DNA of 9,850 bases from GWB1-54-5 sp035290085 (GCA_035290085.1 DATDVK010000091.1:1-9850), one strand, 5' to 3'. Shown: positions 1 to 6,333, counted from the first letter of the stretch. The notes: a model not told the origin generated them from the letters alone. Program-made: numbers and translations.

Positions 1-471
1 TACACACGCCGCACAACCATTCACGCAATCCCCGCAAGTATTATCACCATAAACGCCATCACCATTACAGTCGGAATTACAATCAGCACAGGCGGAGGAG
101 ACGGAGGAGGAGACATTAGGAAGCTCACATGCGCCAGAAAATGGATTACAGGCCTCAGGGGCAGTACAGTTATCAGAACAAGTACCTACGACACAAATCT
201 CACAAGCAAGACAACTCCCCCCACAGGTGTCACCCCCGCTGGACACATTAATAACATCATTCTCACAATTCCCATTAGATTCGTTACAGTGTTGACCCCA
301 TGGACATTCGTAACCACAAGGATAAGGATTCCCACTAGCCGTCGCCAAGTACCGCAGTGTCATACTGCGCAGCGCAGGCGACTGGTAGAAGCTGGTGTAA
401 CTCACGATGCCAAGCACCGCCCCCAGGAAGAGACCCACCATCACTTTGCCAACTAGATTGCGAGATACCAT
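1..471 (-). CDS. Membrane-anchored cysteine-rich extracellular protein (C-terminal part beyond the window)
   Basis: Translating the minus strand from the ATG at 471-469 gives 157 open codons running to the window edge, so the 3' end is missing. Residues 6-24 form one hydrophobic segment after a short basic start (R4, K9), read as an uncleaved signal anchor. Residues 52-157 contain 19 cysteines. The spacing C-x5-C-x6-C-E occurs twice (C56/C62/C69 and C102/C108/C115), suggesting small disulfide-bonded repeat modules. Between and after these are C-x2-C and C-x3-C clusters, and a DCNGDGVYGD stretch resembling an acidic calcium-binding loop. No catalytic motif is visible and I do not recognise the family. 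Codons in the cysteine-rich part favour A/T (AAT, TGT, GAT) more than the genes to the right, which may reflect transfer or the skewed amino-acid content. No Shine-Dalgarno site precedes the ATG. Being a real secreted protein is likely; its function is unknown. Confidence 0.8.
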   Translation of the reverse strand, partial: MVSRNLVGKVMVGLFLGAVLGIVSYTSFYQSPALRSMTLRYLATASGNPYPCGYECPWGQHCNESNGNCENDVINVSSGGDTCGGSCLACEICVVGTCSDNCTAPEACNPFSGACELPNVSSSVSSACADCNSDCNGDGVYGDNTCGDCVNGCAACV

Positions 472-791
472 TAGGCGAATGGTAGCACTCGCAATTGAAA
501 GGCAAAAATATATTTATAGTGCTACCACATATATTTCATATTCTTGTCCATCCACATCATCGCTTTCCTCTGCGCAACTCTTTTTCCCCCCGCACCTTTC
601 TGCATAGTCTCTCACGACGACTCTGCGATACCAGCAGAACCAAAGGTTTCTGAAGAGAGCAAACAAACGACAGCGAAGCCGCACGCACCCTGCGAAACCG
701 TTGCGAGATCCCCTGCCACCTCATAATGGAAAAAAACGTCTCCAAAATGAACAAAGTTGATACACACGAGAGGCACCAGTAGAATGCCGCC
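472..791. other. Divergent intergenic region with AT-rich core
   Basis: This gap lies between the starts of the cysteine-rich gene (leftward) and the mannosyltransferase gene (rightward), so promoters for both are expected here. The left third (about 500-545) is strongly AT-rich and holds a 10-bp inverted repeat. I see no convincing -35/-10 pair. TTGAAA at 495-500 and TATAGT at 515-520 are only 14 bases apart. A TTG-started frame at 544-726 (60 codons) could encode a short hydrophobic-start peptide. Its stop overlaps an ATG at 726 that opens an 18-codon frame ending in TAG at 780-782. Neither has a ribosome site and I do not call them genes. Confidence 0.5.
480..527. promoter_or_regulatory. 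10-bp perfect inverted repeat upstream of the cysteine-rich gene
   Basis: TGGTAGCACT (480-489) and AGTGCTACCA (518-527) are perfect inverted copies separated by 28 AT-rich bases that include TATAAATATA-like sequence on the minus strand. The repeat ends nine bases before the ATG at 471. It could be a double half-site operator around a promoter, or a hairpin in the leader of the minus-strand transcript. It is not a typical intrinsic terminator because no T-run follows the stem. The inverted repeat is directly visible; its regulatory role is inference. Confidence 0.45.
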
Positions 792-2318
792 ATGTCCAAC
801 AGAGGTTCACAGAAGAAGTCCTCTCTGCGGAAAGGGCTTCTGTTCACAGGATTCATCCTCCTCCTCTCCTATTTCACGTACGTCCACAACTATGCGACCC
901 CGGCGAGCTATTTCTGGGACGAAAACTACCACATACCCAGCGCGCAGAAGTACATGAACGGCATTTTCTTCATGGAACCTCACCCCCCTCTGGGGAAAAT
1001 GCTCATTGCCCTGGGAGAAGTACTGACCGACGCAAATGCACTGGATGACCAGACGATCCACGCCGATTACGGAAGAACCGTCCCGCCGGATTTCTCGTTC
1101 AAAGGGTTCCGCTTCTTCCCCGTGTTTTTCAGCTGGCTTGCCGCACCCCTCATGCTCTGGATCTTCCTGCTCCTCGTGAAAGATTGGCTGAATGCAACGA
1201 TGCTGAGTTTTCTCTATGTCTTTGATAACGCCCTCATTGTCCATAACAGAGGAGCGATGCTGGACCCACCCATGCTCTTCTTCTGCATCGCAATGATGCT
1301 GCTCTTCCTGCTGATGCTTCGGTGGAAAGACCATCCACGCCTCTTCTACTCCTGCGCCCTCCTCTTCGGCATCAACCTCGGGCTCGTGCTCGCCACCAAA
1401 GTGCTGGGGCTCATTATGATCCTCCTCATCCCCGCCTTGTTCGTACCCCTCTACCCGCGGATAAAACAGATGGCCTGGCTCGTCATACTCACATTCGTAA
1501 GCTGCCTCACCGTGTACGTGGGCATCTGGCAATTGCACTTCTCTATCGCGTCCACCGTCCAGACAGATCTCGCCGGCGGCGGGTACTACAAAGCATCGGA
1601 AGAGTACATCCAAATCCTCAGAGAAGGGAAAAACAAGTCCCTCACTTCCTTCCCCATCATGTGGAGAGATTCCATGAAATTCATGAGGCACTACTCGGGA
1701 GGAGTGCCTAAGCTCGATCTCTGCAAACCCGATGAGAACGGAAGCCCGTTCTTCTTCTGGCCGTTCGGCGGCCGCACGATCAACTACCGCTGGGAAACGG
1801 CGAACAACGGGAGCTACGCATACCTCTACCTCGTCCCGAACCCCGTCGGATGGCTTGCCGGCCTCATTGGAATTGTCGTGGGGACCTCATTGGTTCTCAC
1901 ATCTTTCCTCCACCCGCTCAAGTCCCGCATGAAGAACCGTTATCTTCTTCTCACTTTCCTCGGTCTCTATGTCTCGTACATGATTGCCGTCTCCCGTCTG
2001 TCCAGGGTGATGTACCTGTACCACTACTTCATCCCCCTCCTCTTCAGCTTCCTGCTGTTTAGCATTGTGTACATGGAAGTGCAGACAATCGGCCGGTGGA
2101 AGTGCACTGACCACGCACGCAGAACAGGTCTTCTTGTCTTTGGGATGCTGGTTTTTGTCTCCTTCCAATTCTACCGTCCTCTCACGTACAATCTGCCGCT
2201 CACCGAGAAACAATTCGAGAGGCGTGACATCATCAAACTCTGGGACATGCACTGCGTGGAATGCGAACGGAACAAACTGCTTGTTTCACCCCGCGATTGC
2301 CCAATGTCCAGAGAATGA
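792..2318 (+). CDS. Protein O-mannosyltransferase-like GT-C glycosyltransferase (PMT/GT39 family)
   Basis: The 508-residue polytopic membrane protein matches PMT enzymes, which transfer mannose from a polyprenyl-phosphate carrier to Ser/Thr of exported proteins on the outer face of the membrane. A first membrane segment (about 15-31) is followed by an external loop with the acidic pair of GT-C catalysis (WDE at 42-44) and the hallmark HPPLGK (64-69). DNALIVHNRGAMLD (145-158) matches the second conserved PMT block. RVMYLYHYFIP (405-415) matches the C-terminal four-helix block. About ten membrane segments are apparent, with a large external loop around 250-345. Length fits bacterial PMTs. The ATG at 792 gives a normal N-terminus; no Shine-Dalgarno site precedes it, and an in-frame TAG lies at 780-782. 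The convergent neighbour encodes the likely donor-making enzyme. The family call is strong; mannose as the sugar is by homology only. Confidence 0.85.
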   Translation: MSNRGSQKKSSLRKGLLFTGFILLLSYFTYVHNYATPASYFWDENYHIPSAQKYMNGIFFMEPHPPLGKMLIALGEVLTDANALDDQTIHADYGRTVPPDFSFKGFRFFPVFFSWLAAPLMLWIFLLLVKDWLNATMLSFLYVFDNALIVHNRGAMLDPPMLFFCIAMMLLFLLMLRWKDHPRLFYSCALLFGINLGLVLATKVLGLIMILLIPALFVPLYPRIKQMAWLVILTFVSCLTVYVGIWQLHFSIASTVQTDLAGGGYYKASEEYIQILREGKNKSLTSFPIMWRDSMKFMRHYSGGVPKLDLCKPDENGSPFFFWPFGGRTINYRWETANNGSYAYLYLVPNPVGWLAGLIGIVVGTSLVLTSFLHPLKSRMKNRYLLLTFLGLYVSYMIAVSRLSRVMYLYHYFIPLLFSFLLFSIVYMEVQTIGRWKCTDHARRTGLLVFGMLVFVSFQFYRPLTYNLPLTEKQFERRDIIKLWDMHCVECERNKLLVSPRDCPMSRE

Positions 2319-2326
2319 GCTAGCTC
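2317..2326. repeat. 10-bp palindrome over two convergent stop codons
   Basis: GAGCTAGCTC is a perfect palindrome covering the end of the TGA stop of the plus-strand mannosyltransferase and the TAG stop of the minus-strand glycosyltransferase, which are one base apart. There is no T-run, so it is a poor intrinsic terminator. The two transcripts must therefore overlap into each other's coding region. Confidence 0.3.
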
Positions 2327-3024
2327 TTCTGCTCACTACCACAAACATCCTTCCTCAACTCACGAAGTTCCTTGAGCATGCGGAGAATCACGAACGGATT
2401 CGCACCCGTCGACTTCCCGGCAGTGCGTGGAAAGTGCTGGACTCCCACCTGGCAGAGCGATACGCCTTCCCTCCTCAGGCGATAATACATCTCCCCGCAA
2501 AAGAGCGCCCCCGTTGCGAACTGAGGGCAGATAGAAGGCCAGAGCGACTTCTCAAACACCACGAGAGCACAGTTGATGTCGCGCTTCTTCACCCCCAGCA
2601 CCAAACGTACCAGACGTCCGTACAACCAGGCATTAAGCTTGCGGTTCCATGGGTCCGCACGCTCCGTGCGCACCCCCGCAACAATGCGGTACTCCGGGAG
2701 ACGGCGGAGGAGTTCCGTAAACTGTCCTGCACGGAACTGCCCGTCGCTGTCCATGAACCCGATGTATTTCTTCTTTCCGGCGTTGCAGCCGCTGCGCAGC
2801 GCCGCACCGTACCCTCCGTTCCTTTTGTGATGCAGAGGATGGACAAATGGAAACTCCTTTGCAAGCCGATCAATGATGGCACCCGTCTCATCCGCTGAAC
2901 CATCATCCACAGCGACAATCTCCCCGTCTATGCCCTCCTTCCGGAACCAGGAAACTGCATCACGGACCGTGCGCTCAATGTTCTGCTCTTCATTGAAGCA
3001 GGGAAGAACAAGGGAAAACTCCAT
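2320..3024 (-). CDS. Family 2 glycosyltransferase, polyprenyl-phosphate mannose synthase-like
   Basis: This 234-residue protein has the GT-A fold signature of DPM1/Ppm-type enzymes, which move mannose from GDP-mannose to a polyprenyl phosphate on the cytoplasmic face. Visible are the N-terminal LPCFNEEQNIE (7-17), the nucleotide-binding DDGSADET (40-47), NGGYGAALRSG (69-79), the metal-binding DSDGQ (92-96) and the GVRTERAD arginine-rich stretch (117-124). RTAGKSTG (200-207) occupies the usual C-terminal basic position. There are no membrane helices, so it is the short soluble form rather than one with a GtrA-like tail. Its stop is one base from the mannosyltransferase stop, and it is divergent from the next glycosyltransferase. 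The context fits donor supply for both membrane enzymes. The start ATG at 3024-3022 is preceded by TTTTCTC, not a Shine-Dalgarno site. A different sugar (glucose, for example) cannot be excluded. Confidence 0.85.
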   Translation of the reverse strand: MEFSLVLPCFNEEQNIERTVRDAVSWFRKEGIDGEIVAVDDGSADETGAIIDRLAKEFPFVHPLHHKRNGGYGAALRSGCNAGKKKYIGFMDSDGQFRAGQFTELLRRLPEYRIVAGVRTERADPWNRKLNAWLYGRLVRLVLGVKKRDINCALVVFEKSLWPSICPQFATGALFCGEMYYRLRREGVSLCQVGVQHFPRTAGKSTGANPFVILRMLKELRELRKDVCGSEQKS

Positions 3025-3124
3025 GAGAAAATGTCACAAAAATAGATGTGTACACAGAAACATATCGGCAACGCAAACGCAAATATCTTTACTGTCTTCT
3101 GAGCGGAACGTACAGTCAGCACTG
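3025..3124. promoter_or_regulatory. Divergent promoter region with TGTGTACACA palindrome
   Basis: These 100 bases separate the starts of two divergent glycosyltransferase genes and should contain both promoters. TGTGTACACA (3047-3056) is a perfect 10-bp palindrome about 23 bases upstream of the leftward start, a position suitable for an operator. I could not identify a convincing -35/-10 pair in either direction. The regulatory reading rests on position and symmetry only. Confidence 0.3.
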
Positions 3125-4945
3125 ATGAACAATGCGCTCCATGCACACAGGATAGCCGCAAAAACGATCGTCTTCCTCGTACTGTTTTGCTGTCTCCTCG
3201 TTGTGCGATTCATCCTCACACCACGATGGACCAGCGCTATGTACGAAACACCGGACGGAACAATGCACCCTCTGGCACTGAGTGGCCCTCTCCTCGTGGA
3301 AAACCAGAAGTCTGTTGTTCTCGAACTTACTCTCCGCAGAACATCCCTCTCCCCTACGACCTACTACATCGAATCACAGAATTGTCTGGAAAGCCTGATA
3401 ATCGATGGCATCCCGGCTGAGGAACATCTGCTCCCCGCATGCTACGCAGAACCCACGTCTGCTGAATTCAATGGAAAGCAGATCTCTATCGTAAGCATAA
3501 GAGGACTGGAAATAGACCTGGACTCGGCCGAACGCACCGGTGAACACACTGTCCGCTTCCATCTCACAAATACCAGAGCACCGGTGGGGATTCGCCTGTA
3601 CCCGATACCGTCGAATCTCCTCTGGCTCCACCTCCTCTTCCTCGTGCTCGTCCTGTGGTATGGATCAGCACTCCTGAAAATACTGGGACCACGTCTCGGC
3701 ATCAGAGCACCACTGCAATACGCACTACTCGGCGGCGTAGCCCTCCGTATGCTGTATTTCTCCTACACGCCGTTCTTCGAGCGCGCGTACGACATGAACG
3801 GTCACATAGAGTACATCATGCACATCCTGAACTATTGGATGATTCCCGCTGCAGGCACAGGATGGGAAACACACCAGCAACCTCTCTACTATCTGCTCTC
3901 TGCCATCTGGATGCATGCCACAGGCCTCATCGGTCGCCCGTTCGTCTCCCAACTCAATGACATTCGTTTCTTCTCTCTGCTCTCCGCCATCGGCGTTTTC
4001 CTCCTCGGCATCTGGATAGGGAAACTCCTCCTCCGGGAAAAACAAAATCAGAAGGTGCTCCTGCTATTCACTGGCCTCCTGGCCACGCTCCCCGGGCTCA
4101 TTTTCCTCTCAAGCAGAATCAACAACGACGCTCTCGCGTATCTTCTCTCCTTCCTTGCCTTCGGGTTGCTCCTGCGCTGGTGGCAGCGGGGATCTGAACG
4201 TGACTGGTACATCCTCTGTGTCGTACTGGGCGTCGCCCTGCTCACGAAACTCACACCCATCGCGCTCCTCGCTGTTGCAGTCCTCTGCCTCCTGACAACA
4301 CGGCACCATACATTCCCGCGCAAGATTCACATGGGCGTGATCCTCCTGCTCATTCTCGGGACACTCCTCGGAGGCACAATCTCGCTCCGCATGAGAGAGC
4401 GGCCTGCCACTATCATGAGCAGTCCTATGAACTCCGGTCTCGTCGTCGAAAACTCCCTTGCGAACTTCCTTGCGTTCTCTCCCCAGCGTCTCATTGCACG
4501 CCCTTTTAATAATAACTGGGATGACAGGAGCGGACGGCAATTCTTCTGGGAAAGCTTTCTGAAGACCGTGTTCTTCGGCGAGTGGAATTTTGGAAGACAG
4601 ATCGGATTCCTCGGAAGCTGTATTCTGCTCATTGTCTGCTTCCTCATTCTCTACCTCTTTGCCGGAGGATGGATGAGTTTCCACATGCAGCGCTCTGAGA
4701 CACTGCCCCTCTGGCTCACTGTCTGTGGGCTGCTCGCTTCTCTCCTCTACTTCCGCTACACACATCCCTATAGTTCAAACCAGGATTTCCGCTACATACC
4801 GCTCGTCGCAGTTCCCGCTGCATACTGCATAGCCTACGGGATAGAACACGCACCTCCGTCACTGCGGTTTGTCGGACAATTCCTCGCCTACGGCCTCATG
4901 GGTCTCTGCGCCATATTCATCGTGCTCCTTGGAGTGCATGCATGA
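3125..4945 (+). CDS. Polytopic GT-C membrane glycosyltransferase with extracytoplasmic insert (GT39/ArnT-like)
   Basis: From the ATG at 3125 the protein has 606 residues. A first membrane helix (about 13-31) is followed by a soluble region of about 130 residues (33-162), rich in beta-type sequence with cysteines at 87 and 106. At least nine further helices follow. The external loop after the second or third helix carries ERAYDMNGHIEYI (219-231), with the acidic residue D223 at the usual GT-C catalytic position, and HQQPLYY (250-256), a variant of the QPPLYY motif of PMT_2-like enzymes. SSRINNDAL (329-337) and QDFRYIPL (553-560) are also typical of this superfamily. It probably uses a lipid-linked sugar outside the membrane; the acceptor is unknown. 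An open frame continues upstream to 2873, but it overlaps the divergent gene, and upstream residues are not membrane-like, so 3125 is preferred; 3023 is an alternative. Confidence 0.8.
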   Translation: MNNALHAHRIAAKTIVFLVLFCCLLVVRFILTPRWTSAMYETPDGTMHPLALSGPLLVENQKSVVLELTLRRTSLSPTTYYIESQNCLESLIIDGIPAEEHLLPACYAEPTSAEFNGKQISIVSIRGLEIDLDSAERTGEHTVRFHLTNTRAPVGIRLYPIPSNLLWLHLLFLVLVLWYGSALLKILGPRLGIRAPLQYALLGGVALRMLYFSYTPFFERAYDMNGHIEYIMHILNYWMIPAAGTGWETHQQPLYYLLSAIWMHATGLIGRPFVSQLNDIRFFSLLSAIGVFLLGIWIGKLLLREKQNQKVLLLFTGLLATLPGLIFLSSRINNDALAYLLSFLAFGLLLRWWQRGSERDWYILCVVLGVALLTKLTPIALLAVAVLCLLTTRHHTFPRKIHMGVILLLILGTLLGGTISLRMRERPATIMSSPMNSGLVVENSLANFLAFSPQRLIARPFNNNWDDRSGRQFFWESFLKTVFFGEWNFGRQIGFLGSCILLIVCFLILYLFAGGWMSFHMQRSETLPLWLTVCGLLASLLYFRYTHPYSSNQDFRYIPLVAVPAAYCIAYGIEHAPPSLRFVGQFLAYGLMGLCAIFIVLLGVHA

Positions 4946-5073
4946 GAATAATAGGGATCAGAGTATTAGGAATGAGAATATTAGGAACGGGCTCCTTTTG
5001 ATTTGGTTCCTTAGATTCCTTGGGACTTGGGTGCCTTCCTAATATTCTAATTCCTCATCCCTATTATTCTCAT
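4942..5073. repeat. 132-nt nested inverted repeat between convergent genes
   Basis: ATGAGAATAATAGGGAT (4942-4958) pairs perfectly with 5057-5073 (17 bp). Nested inside, AGAATATTAGGAA (4975-4987) pairs perfectly with 5036-5048 (13 bp), leaving a loop of about 48 bases. Short direct repeats occur in the left arm: ATGAGAATA at 4942 and 4972, TATTAGGAA at 4964 and 4979. The outer arm includes the stop codon of the glycosyltransferase gene, and the element ends eight bases before the stop of the convergent gene. A folded transcript could stop transcription from both sides, but there is no GC-stem plus T-run. Its structure resembles a small non-autonomous palindromic element (MITE- or REP-like). 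The stems are directly visible; function and mobility are inferred. Confidence 0.75.
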
Positions 5074-5080
5074 CCCTTCC

Positions 5081-5578
5081 TCAGCGCCTGTACCCCGCTT
5101 CCTCAGCCTGAAGCGCACTCTCAAAGTACACCCGGTTTTCCAGTGCAATGCGCTGTGCTTCACCTGAGCGGACCGGATAGTATTTTTCACCGCGTTTCGA
5201 AGCGACAAACTGCATGCCCTCCGGAACGAGAACACTGATATCATTCACGAGAAGCGGACCGGGTTCCGCTGCAAACTGCCCCTCTTCATCCGGAAATACT
5301 TGCTCCTCTCCTATCCATAAACGCACTTCACCTTTCACTGAACCAATGACTTTTCCATCTCGTACACCCTCCAGCACAACAGTCGGCTCCAGGGGACGTG
5401 CCCGCTCCCGCACGAGTACCGGTGACGGCCGGAATGCCGCACGCACCGCGATAGTCCGGCCAATGAGGTAGCCGAGTATGCCTGCCAGAAGCAGCGCACC
5501 TACGAGTGGCAGGAGCGGATACCCTCTGCTGGCATGATGCTGATGCATAAAGGGGAATACTGTAGCCTTTTCCTCCAT
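5081..5578 (-). CDS. Single-pass membrane protein with degenerate Ada-like C-terminal motif
   Basis: From the ATG at 5578 this is a 165-residue protein: a short His-containing N-terminus, one strong membrane helix (about 20-43, L/G-rich), and an external part of about 120 residues. The middle (66-125) looks like a small beta domain. The end, from FVASKRG through KYYP, ENRVYF and EAEEAGYRR-like sequence (124-165), follows the layout of the Ada metal-binding-like motif that many bacterial proteins carry C-terminally. The cysteines normally found after KYY and near the end are absent (KYYPVRSGEAQRI), so metal binding is unlikely. Upstream in-frame codons to 5638 lie inside intergenic repeats, so I chose 5578; 5548 is also possible. 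No function can be assigned. It follows the terminator of the preceding minus-strand gene and so probably has its own promoter. Confidence 0.65.
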   Translation of the reverse strand: MEEKATVFPFMHQHHASRGYPLLPLVGALLLAGILGYLIGRTIAVRAAFRPSPVLVRERARPLEPTVVLEGVRDGKVIGSVKGEVRLWIGEEQVFPDEEGQFAAEPGPLLVNDISVLVPEGMQFVASKRGEKYYPVRSGEAQRIALENRVYFESALQAEEAGYRR

Positions 5579-5595
5579 GCGAGAAAAGGCTGTCC

Positions 5596-5702
5596 AGTAT
5601 TTGGGTATTGAGTATTTGGTATGGAGTATGAAGCACACAAGTACTCAGGTACCCAATGCTAAAGAAACAATACTCAATACTGCATACTCCATACTGAATA
5701 CA
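5596..5702. repeat. Cluster of short inverted repeats built on GTATT/AGTAT units
   Basis: GTATGGAGTATG (5619-5630) has a perfect inverted copy at 5683-5694, and GTATTGAGTAT (5605-5615) has one at 5670-5680. The two pairs are interleaved rather than nested, so they cannot form one simple hairpin. Additional related words (CAGTATTTG at 5596, GTACTCAGGTACC at 5641, ATACTGAATAC at 5691) make the whole stretch a mosaic of one motif. It lies between the upstream end of the Ada-like gene and the terminator of the next gene. It looks like a genome-dispersed intergenic repeat family, but no second genomic copy is visible here. Confidence 0.65.
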
Positions 5703-5703
5703 G

Positions 5704-5725
5704 AAAAAAGGGGGCTTTCGCCCCC
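5704..5725 (-). terminator. Rho-independent terminator of the minus-strand coiled-coil gene
   Basis: Read on the minus strand, a GGGGGC stem (5725-5720), a four-base GAAA loop and a GCCCCC stem (5715-5710) are followed immediately by six T residues (5709-5704). The GNRA-type loop and T-run make this a textbook intrinsic terminator, lying 28 bases after the stop codon at 5753. It marks the end of the operon holding the giant surface protein and the small anchored protein. Confidence 0.92.
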
Positions 5726-5752
5726 TTCTCTTTGCAAGTTGCTTGCTCTTTT

Positions 5753-6253
5753 CTACTGCTGTTCTCCGCCGCCCTCGACCACTGGCGCCGGTGCCGCCTC
5801 ACCGCCTGCAGTGACATCACCGGTGGGAGCCGGCTGCGTCTGCTGTACCTGCACAGGCACAACATCGATGATAATCTTCTTCTCTGAATCATAGAGAATA
5901 GCGCGCTCTGCAGTCACAATGAGGTGATTGCCGTTCTCAGCCTTGTTGTAGAACGGGTTCCTCTGGCGGAGCGTCTCGACGTCGATGATGGTCGCCACCG
6001 TCGGTTCTACGTCGTCGGGAATGGCAATGAGCTTGCGCACTTCGTTGACAATACGCTGCGCGGCCTCGCGGTTCTGCTGGGTATTGCCTGTCTGAAGCTG
6101 CTCAAGACGTACAGAGAGACTCTTAAGTTGCTTCTCGGCCTCACGGCGCTGCATGTCGAGCACCAGCACAAGTGCCACGAGGGCAATGATTGCAATGGCA
6201 ACCAGCGCCTTCCTGGTACTCTTCGGCGCTGCTTTAGATTCAACTTCTTCCAT
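5753..6253 (-). CDS. Small membrane-anchored coiled-coil protein of unknown function
   Basis: The ATG at 6253 gives 166 residues. A basic N-terminus (K7, K11, R14, K15) leads into one membrane helix (about 16-33). A heptad-like charged segment follows (34-76, probable coiled coil). Next is a compact domain with VEPTVATIIDVETLRQRNPF (82-101), NKAENGNH (103-110) and ERAILYDSEKKIIIDVVPV (116-134). The tail is rich in Pro, Ala, Gly and Gln. The central pattern (PTVAT-x-D-x-E-x-L, NPF/FF, AENG, AILY, IIxVxPV) is one I associate with a family common in Candidate Phyla Radiation genomes; its role is unknown to me. A TTG-started extension to 6328 is less likely because the added residues form a second hydrophobic stretch ahead of the basic start. 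It lies 80 bases downstream of the giant surface gene on the same strand and probably shares its transcript. Confidence 0.75.
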   Translation of the reverse strand: MEEVESKAAPKSTRKALVAIAIIALVALVLVLDMQRREAEKQLKSLSVRLEQLQTGNTQQNREAAQRIVNEVRKLIAIPDDVEPTVATIIDVETLRQRNPFYNKAENGNHLIVTAERAILYDSEKKIIIDVVPVQVQQTQPAPTGDVTAGGEAAPAPVVEGGGEQQ

Positions 6254-6333
6254 TGGAGTAAGGGGAAAGAGGTGTAAGAGGTGAAATAATTCAAGAAGTA
6301 GGCTACGAAGAATCTGGCAAAAAGGCAAGAGCG

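Noticed and set aside
1..330. Repetitive-looking sequence at the left edge considered as a CRISPR array
   Set aside because: There are no equal-length direct repeats with unique spacers; the pattern comes from recurrent cysteine and asparagine codons.
380..391. 12-base identity (GACTGGTAGAAG) between the cysteine-rich gene and the extreme right end of the window (9839-9850)
   Set aside because: It encodes FYQS in both, but the match is cut by the window edge and is short enough for chance; it cannot be extended here.
544..726. 60-codon TTG-started frame with a hydrophobic N-terminus, possibly a small secreted peptide
   Set aside because: It has no ribosome site, no basic N-region for a signal peptide and an alternative start codon. 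It lies in the divergent promoter region, so support is too thin.
807..1691. 294-codon minus-strand frame opposite the mannosyltransferase gene
   Set aside because: The translation is rich in E, H and G without domain sense and is the antisense of conserved membrane segments. It is a shadow of the real gene.
2065..2898. 277-codon plus-strand frame covering the end of the mannosyltransferase and the opposite glycosyltransferase
   Set aside because: It runs antisense to a clear family 2 glycosyltransferase and its own translation shows no recognisable motif.
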